Source: Beta vulgaris subsp. vulgaris (lineage: Eukaryota > Streptophyta > Magnoliopsida > Caryophyllales > Amaranthaceae). Taken from it: a DNA stretch of 64,000 nucleotides. The position numbers and the translations under genes were made by a program. The notes under the pieces were generated by a model that worked only from the letters and a program-made list of their open reading frames with translations, did not search any database and had not been told where the DNA came from. The first letter of the stretch is position 1. Every line of letters starts with the position of its first letter. Below are positions 57,779 through 64,000 of this stretch, one piece after another. The DNA lies in NCBI RefSeq assembly GCF_026745355.1, contig NC_079207.1, positions 18,012,959 to 18,076,958 of the forward strand. The letters run 5' to 3'.

Positions 57779-59178
57779 CACCCCCATAGTCGAAGCGGAA
57801 AAGGAACGAACACTAATTAGATTGTCACAAAATTCCCCAAATAAGACCAGGGGAAGGCCTTTGGTAATGATAGCGACAATTTGATAGAGAGAAGAAACAT
57901 GTAAGACACGAACCTCCCCGCGAGCAACTTTATCACGCACAAAGTGGATGTCCATCTCGATATGTTTAGTGTGTTGATGTTGGACAACATTACCAGACAA
58001 ATATATAGCACTAACATTGTCACAACAAATCAATGTAGCTTTGCGAATAGGACAATGTAATTCTAAAAAAAGCAACTATAACCAACAAGATTCTGAGACC
58101 ACATTGGCCACCCCTCGATATTCGACCTCAGCACTCGAGCGAGACAACGTAGGTTGGCATTTTGTAGACCAAGTAAGCAAATTATCACCAAGAAAAATAT
58201 AGTAATGAGAAGTATACAGTCGGGTATCCACACAACTAGCGCAATCGGCGTCAGTATAAACAATTAAAGAAAAGGTTAAAGTCGGATACAAATGAAGTCC
58301 ATGAGTGAGAGTACCCTGGATATAGTGTATAATACACTTAAGAGCATGCATATAGATTTCTCAAGGATCATGCATAAATAAACAAAATTGTTGCACGACA
58401 TTAGCAATGTCTGGTCTGGTGAAATTAAGATATTGAAGGGCCCCTGCAAGACTCCGATAGTGAGATGGATCAACATAGGGGGGACTGGACTCAACACTGA
58501 GCTTTGGTTTAGTGATGTCAACTGCTGTAGAAGATGGCTTACAAGAGGACATGCCAGCACGATCAATGATTTCAGTGGCATATTTTCGCTGAGATAAAAA
58601 GAGACCACCTGCATGACGGGTTACAACAATGCCCAAAAAATAGCTCAATGGTCCCAAGTCCTTCATAGCAAATTCTGTACTGAGAAGAGAAATAATAGAC
58701 TTGCGAACAACATCAAATGAGGCAGTCAAGATAATATCATCAATGTATGATAAAGGATACGCCGCAGAGGTGCCTTGCCGATAAATAAATAGGGAATGTC
58801 AGAAGTACTATGAGAAAAACCAATAGTGGAGACATAATCAACAACGCACTGGTACCAAGCTTTAGGGGATTGTTTCAAACCATAAAGAGACTTCTTCAAC
58901 AAGCAAACATGAGTGGGTCGATGATCACGGTACCCCAAATGCTGATACATATACATAGTCTCTTTCAGACCACCATGCAAAAACGCATTTTTAACACCAA
59001 GTTGGTGAATAGGCCGATAATGAGACAAAGCCAAGCTGAGAACTGTATGAATAGTAGCCGGTTTAACCATTGGACTAAAGGTTTTACCACATCAACGCCA
59101 ACCTGTTGTTTTTTCCATCACCTACAAGACAGACTTTATGTCGCACAAAAGAACCATCAACATTTTCTTTATGAATAA
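57779..59178 (-). pseudogene. Copia RT and RNase H remnant
   Basis: 58726-59070 holds the RT entry (QLGVKNAFLHGGLKETMYM, LLKKSLYGLKQSPKAWY). The catalytic motif reads YIDDII at about 58730-58750, but a frameshift separates it from the preceding frame. 58361-58729 continues RT (MKDLGPLSYFLGI, YRSLAGALQYLNFTRPDI). 58076-58351 and 57773-58075 cover the RNase H (YTDADCASCVDTR, CDNVSAIYLSGN, TKHIEMDIHFVRD). The enzymes would copy genomic RNA and remove the RNA strand; multiple shifts make this copy dead. Confidence 0.9.
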
Positions 59179-59199
59179 AATCCACACAGATCGAATAAC

Positions 59200-59856
59200 A
59201 CTAAGAGCATGATATTCATCATCCATGGCCATTTTCCAATTTGGATCACAGAGAGCTAACACTGGGTTACGAGGTAACGGAGATTTGGAAATAATGGTAT
59301 GAAGATTAAAGAGAGTTTTAAGTTTGAAGATCCCCCATTGACTTCGAGTAACGTGTCGCGAAGTGGAAATATTAGGATGCTGGAATTAGGAGGGATTGGG
59401 ATAAGGAGGTGGGACATATTCGGAGAGCACATGAGAAGAATTATGGGGTGAAGGTGATGTTAGGCATGTGGGGGAAGGTTGGGAGGCGCTGGAAGGGGAT
59501 GAGTGAGCTGGGTAGATAATTGGGCCAGGTAGGGAAGGCCTAGGGGCAAGAGAAGGGTTAGGCATTGGAGAGAGTGTAGGGACAACGTGTGGGTCATGTG
59601 CTGGGATAGGCCCAGTAACGTGCATAGGGGGAGAGTAGGGCATTTGGGCCATGGGCTGATTTTCAAGTATGGGATCAGGAGGGGGTTTATTTTGGGAGGT
59701 GCAGTTTAAGTGATGAAGAAGGTAAGGTGACAGGCCATGATCAAGAAACGTATATGAAGTGGAGGTAGGAGAATGTAAGGAAGCGAAAGGAAATTGAGTT
59801 TCATCAAAATTACATGGGGGCTAATAATGATTTTTTGAGAAGATAAATCATAACAC
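59200..59856 (-). pseudogene. Copia linker between integrase and RT
   Basis: Proline-rich variable linker (minus 59386-59652, with PSLAPRPSLPGPIIYPAHSS), typical of the integrase-to-RT connection of copia pol, followed by decayed sequence. No separate function. Confidence 0.6.
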
Positions 59857-60731
59857 TTATATCCACGATGATTGGAAGGGAATCCCAAAAATAAAATGGG
59901 GTAGATCGAGCTTGAGTTTGTGGATTGTAGTAGAGGGATAGAGAGGGTAGCAAAGACATCTAAAAACTCGAAGATGAGAGTAGGATGGAGTTCTGTTATA
60001 CAAAATTTGTAGAGGAGATTGGTAGCTTAATGATTTGCTTAGAAGAATGTTAAGTAGATATGTAGCCATTTGCAAAGCGTGATGCCAAAATGAAGGAGGG
60101 ATTGAAGCATGAGCCATTAATGAACAAACAATGTTATTGATGGTGAGTATTTTTCTTTCGGCTTTATCGTTTTCTGGTGATGTATGAGGACAAGATAAGT
60201 GAAAAGAAATACCATTAGTATTGCAAAAATCCCAAAATGGCCCATTATCAAATTCTTTACCATTAGCACATTGAATATTCTTAACTTTCCGTTCAAATTT
60301 AGTGCGAATGAAAACATGTAGGGCTTTGAATATGGGAAAAACATTGGATTTCTTAGATATGGGAAAAGTCCACAAATAATTAGAAATATCATCCAAAAAT
60401 AACACATAATAACGATGTCCTGCAGTACTCAAAATCTGGAAAGTCCAAATATCACTATGAAGAATATCAACATCATAGTAGTGGTATTAGAAGCAACAAA
60501 AGGTAAATTAACCAATTTTCCAAGCGGACAAGTAGGACAAAATTGTGAACTACGAGTCTTGTTACAAGCAATCAATTTATTGGAGAAAACAGAATCTAAA
60601 ACAGGAAACCGCGGGTGACCCAAACGAGCATGCCATAAGGAGGGAGCAAAAGTAGCAAAGGTAGATGGAGAATGAATGGTAATGGGATAGAGCTCGCCTA
60701 GCTATCACACCTCATGAGACGCATTCCCGTC
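59857..60731 (-). pseudogene. Copia GAG-pre-integrase and integrase remnant
   Basis: 60429-60623 is the GAG-pre-integrase/HHCC region (CNKTRSSQFCPTCPLGKLVNL, given in pieces: CNKTR and CPTCPLGK). 59857-60432 is the integrase core: LFLDDISNYLW (first Asp), QCANGKEFDN, where the usual second catalytic Asp (CDNG) is Ala, and SPENDKAERK (Glu). The C-terminal extension (LRVFRCLCYPLYP) follows. Integrases insert copy DNA into the chromosome. The Asp-to-Ala change and frame breaks inactivate it. Confidence 0.88.
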
Positions 60732-60739
60732 TGAAAATC

Positions 60740-61994
60740 CAGGGTCGTCTCATACAATTTGGGGGCCATGTGCTAAAATAATTAATGAAATCCGAATGGT
60801 AAAAAAGACATACTGCAGAGTAGTTATATAACTATAAAAAGTTATCACCATTATACATTGATATATTTTATCCAGCCACTACTGCATGAGTAAAACTGCA
60901 GCACGAGGAAAAGGGTAAAACTCAAGTCATACATCTTATATTCTTATTTCATCTAGCAACAACAGACAAAAGCTTGTTTCAAATTATTTACATTCACAAT
61001 ACTGTAGTAACAGTTTAGCAGATTCAAGTTTTATATGTCACATCCACTTTCAACCACAAAAACGTTAATATATTTTTACATAACCGGCCACTAGTTGAAT
61101 AAAGAGCCAACATGATTTGATATGAATCTCAAATCATTAATATCCAGAAAACCAAAATGATATGAAACAAATGGTCAAGCTTCCATATCTAACCTTATTT
61201 TAACATGACGATCACTAATAATTTATACATCCTACTCTTTGTCTTTCATTCAAATTGACATCATCCCAATCAACATTATAAGTATTCTCATTCAAGTTTT
61301 CATTCAAATTCACATCATTGCAATCAACATTATCATTCTCCACATTAAAATTCTAATTTTCATTTGCAAAAAGAAAAAAAAAAAAAAATACCTCAAATTC
61401 AATCAATTTACAAAAACAACAAATAAAAACCTCACATTTTATACAATTTACAAAAACAACAAAAAACACAGAAGATAAAGAAAGAGAGGTGTAAAAAACA
61501 TGAACCATAAGCAAATTACAAGAGAAGTCTAGAGAGAAAGTCTACCATTTATGATAAACCTCATATTCACGGTCAAGTTCGCGAGCGCAAAATGAAGTCG
61601 TGTAGCAGAAGCTAGGTGATGAGTCAGTGCTAACCTTCTTAGCATCGAAGACAAGTTGTTCAAAGCTTTGTTAATGGTGTTTTTTTCTATGAGAACTTGA
61701 GAAGAATCAAAAAAAATTTGGAGTCTGGTCTCTGGTGTCTAGAGAACAGGAATAGAGAAGTACTGATAGATGATAATGGATGGAGACGAGGAGTCAGGCT
61801 TTGTTATTGGGGTTTAGCATCGTTTTGGAAATTGGAGGGGGGATGGAGTTGTTTACTTGTTATGTCAGAGGTGCGCGTGGAAGAAAGCAACTAAAGTAAA
61901 AAAAACGCTTTGGGAGCCCAAAAATAAATTGGGCCCTCATATTTTAGGGGCCCTGTGCAGTTGCTCATGCTGCATTGGGTCTTAGACGGGCCTG
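60740..61994. mobile_element. 1255-bp hAT element inside the copia pol
   Basis: Perfect 8-bp duplication TGAAAATC at 60732-60739 and 61995-62002. Termini CAGGGTCGTCT and the complement of CAGGCCCGTCT are hAT-like (CAGG...). It contains GGGGGCC/GGGCCC words near both ends and AT-rich sequence between. No transposase is visible; the frames at 61239-61478 and 61697-61894 have no recognisable domains. Confidence 0.85.
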
Positions 61995-62002
61995 TGAAAA
62001 TC

Positions 62003-62677
62003 CTTCACAGAAAACCCAAAAGGATCAAATTCCACAGAAACATAATTATCTTTGGTGAATTCACGAACACAAACTAAGTTTTTGATCAATAATTTAGGTG
62101 CATGAAGGATATTTTTTAAGGCTAAGGGAGGGTGAGGGTTTGATAAGTGAGCATAACCATAACCATAAATCGGAATAGAATGACCACTACCGACAACATT
62201 ACCACGAATACTGCTCAAATCAAAATAAGATGAGAGCGTGCCTCGGTCAGATGTCATATGAGAGGTTGCACCGATGTCCATATACCAATTTGCATCCGGA
62301 GGAGTGAGCGTAAGAGTATGCATGGCTACTACAATATCAGTTGGAGTGGACTGAGGAGCTCCTGCCATATATATAAGTTTAGGCAGGTTTAGGCCCAAGT
62401 ATGTTATTGGACCCTTTTTGTTCTTGCTGAAATTGGGGCCTAACCTAAGGAGAATTGGGATAAGACGGATACGGGCAAGGTGGCACTTACCAAGGAAACC
62501 AAGGCCATTGCCCACTGAGCTGTACCTGTGGCAAGTTGTGCTGACCACCGGACTACGTGCGACCACCGTCAGTGTGGGAGTGGCTGCCATCGCCACCATT
62601 CTGGCCACCGCCACTGTTATGCTTGCGATTTTTGCCGTAATTTGTGTGATTTTGTGATTTATTTCCACCATAAACAT
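62003..62677 (-). pseudogene. Copia protease remnant
   Basis: Minus strand: WYMDIGATSHMTSDRG is the aspartic-protease active site, with DIG in place of the usual DSG. It continues NVVGSGHSIPIYGYG, LKNILHAPKLLIKNLVCVREF up to VKDF, where the hAT element interrupts; the sequence resumes on the other side with DFQTG and LMRCDS at about 60700-60731. No zinc knuckle is clearly seen upstream. Confidence 0.88.
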
Positions 62678-63387
62678 GATGTGTATGTGGAAGAAGACAA
62701 ATTATAAGAGGAAGACTCATCAACATCATGAGCCACCACAGCCGTGCCGGAGTTGACCGCGGCTTGCTTGGCCATGCCGGCCTCTACTAAAGTGAGCATG
62801 GATCGTGCTTGATAAAATGGCAGACGGGGTTGCTTTGACAGATAAGAGTGCAAACACTACTATAACTTGGAGTAAGGCACGACACCATTTGAAGAACAAG
62901 GCGGTGGTTGGAAATCGGAGCACCAACGTATTAAAGTTGATCCGCCAATTCCTTGAGCCTTTAACAATAGGCTGAAGCATTTGGGAAATCCTCCATCTTA
63001 GTATGAGAGAATTCTTGTTCAAGAGTAACGGCACGAGAATTTTGGTTATCTTGAAAAATGTCTCTCAAACGGTTCCAAGCTTCCATGGCAGTAGCATCAA
63101 GGTTCAAGGATAGTATGAAGAAGGTCATGAGAGATGGTGGTATATACCCATTGAAGGACTGTCACATCAAGGGTCGACCATAACTCTTTTTTGCCATCGG
63201 TTGTAGGCACCTTCTCCTTGCCTTTTTCTGGAGGAATAATATGATGGAGAACCTTGTGAGAGCGAGCATGGATCTTAAAGAGTTCAACCCATGTGGCATA
63301 TTGAACATTTTTCATTTCAAGAGTGATGGAAATGTGGTTTTTAATGTTTGAAACACAAAGGGCGAGATGGAACTTGGAGTCCGACAT
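62678..63387 (-). pseudogene. Copia gag remnant
   Basis: The start MSDSKFHLALCVSNIKNHIS (ATG at 63387) is the typical N-terminus of copia gag polyproteins, followed by YATWVELFKIHARSHKVLHHI and [18 protein letters not shown]. Stops near 63097 and shifts near 62730-63030 break the frame. Gag would form virus-like particles in the cytoplasm. Confidence 0.8.
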
Positions 63388-63507
63388 TCTGCCAACAAGA
63401 AAAAAAGAGAGATAGGATGAGAAAGAAAAGTATAATAGGCGGCACAAGGTGGAGACTAGGGCGACAAAAGGTGGTGGGAGAAGGGGGAATCAAGGCCCTA
63501 GGAGTAA

Positions 63508-63521
63508 ATATCTGATACCAT
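63508..63521 (-). other. Copia primer-binding site
   Basis: The minus strand reads ATGGTATCAGATA a few bases inside the 5' LTR; TGGTATCAGA is complementary to the 3' end of initiator methionine tRNA, the usual copia primer. Confidence 0.8.
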
Positions 63522-63530
63522 GAAAGTGTT

Positions 63531-63704
63531 TGATTCCTCGAATCATTCATTAAGCCCACGTAGGGTAATATACTAAGTTATAGTAGCAATCTTAGGCTAA
63601 TAATAAAAAAAACTATCATACAACAATTGAAGTATCATAATTAGAAAATTACTAAGATTACACTAATTACAAGAATATTCACAAAATATTCTAGGATGCT
63701 AACC
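63531..63704 (-). repeat. 5' LTR of the copia element
   Basis: 174 bp aligning to 57604-57778 with about a tenth of bases differing by eye and an A-rich expansion (AATAAAAAAAACT). The last base is changed (AACC versus AACA). Confidence 0.88.
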
Positions 63705-64000
63705 GAGGTGGTAATGGTGTTGGGTCACATCTGATGGTGTGGTGGTGTTAGGTTGCATCTGGTGTCGAGTTGGTAGTGGTGTGTCGGGTTGGTAGTGGTG
63801 GTGGTGTCAAGTTAGTGGTGGTGTTGAGTTGGTAGTGGTGGTGGTGGTGTTAGAGACGAGAGAGAGAGGTGGTGGTGGTGGCTGAGAGAGAGGGGTGGAT
63901 TTAGGTTGATGGGAGGAAAGAGAGGGGTGGGTTAATGTTGTTTAGATTGGTAGAGGGGTGGGTTAATGATGTTTAGGTTCGTAGAGGGATGGGTTAATTA
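63705..64000. repeat. GGT-rich low-complexity sequence at right edge
   Basis: GTGGTGGTG and GTTGGTAGTGG words dominate; the sequence is the complementary counterpart of the CCA-rich stretch at 57030-57460 on the other side of the copia element. It runs off the window. Confidence 0.6.

Larger units (their letters stand above)
57604..63704 (-). mobile_element. Ty1/copia retrotransposon with nested hAT element
   Basis: Two short LTRs (57604-57778 and 63531-63704) start TGATTCCT and end GGATGCTAAC(A). Minus-strand order: 5' LTR (right), initiator-Met-type primer-binding site, gag, protease, integrase, RT, RNase H, purine tract, 3' LTR (left). This PR-INT-RT order is diagnostic of copia. Possible target duplication GGTGG, not decisive because flanks are GGT-rich. 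The hAT element at 60740-61994 splits the protease/integrase junction. All frames are broken. Confidence 0.9.

Overview
This 64 kb window is plant nuclear DNA: AT-rich, intron-scale spacing, and filled with plant-type transposable elements (Ty3/gypsy of the Tat type, Ty1/copia, plant L1-type LINEs with a DUF4283 ORF1, tRNA-derived SINEs, CACTA, hAT, Mutator-like, Tourist-like, Stowaway-like and Helitron elements). One convincing host gene is present, an intronless zinc-finger homeodomain (ZHD) transcription factor at 23828-24688 (+). Repeat content and SINE style would suit a dicot such as an Amaranthaceae/Caryophyllales species, but nothing here proves the taxon.

Layout. 1-13 kb: small DNA transposons, three copies in the window of a family with GATCT-type subterminal arrays (two of them here), and a decayed L1 LINE (about 5.71-10.54 kb, minus) lodged in a hAT-like element that also carries a second hAT MITE with a perfect 8-bp target duplication. 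13-21 kb: two CACTA miniature elements, a 912-bp hAT MITE with a perfect 8-bp duplication, and a 1.39-kb Mutator-like element with a perfect 9-bp duplication and telomere-like repeats in both arms. 21-33 kb: the ZHD gene with its TATA box, flanked by Tourist/Stowaway-like MITEs and SINEs.

33.9-51.7 kb is one nested block. A Tat-like gypsy element on the minus strand (33926-51655, target duplication AGTAG) keeps both LTRs, a primer-binding-site region, gag, protease and RT remnants, a tandem-repeat 3' region and an antisense gene, but I see no integrase. Its gag is split by a solo LTR (44745-46362), its protease by a CACTA element (40650-43909) that itself contains a solo LTR (40761-42865), and its 5' LTR by an L1 LINE (47759-51382, plus strand) placed just downstream of the LTR TATA box. 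Each insertion boundary is supported by target duplications readable in the sequence.

51.7-64 kb: SINEs nested in SINEs, a 265-bp Helitron, further Stowaway-like MITEs, a long (TA)n tract and a Ty1/copia element on the minus strand (57604-63704) interrupted by a 1.26-kb hAT element (60740-61994). All retroelement coding regions are broken, several at catalytic residues, so the window looks like a gene-poor arm segment in which the ZHD gene is the only product likely to be expressed for the host.
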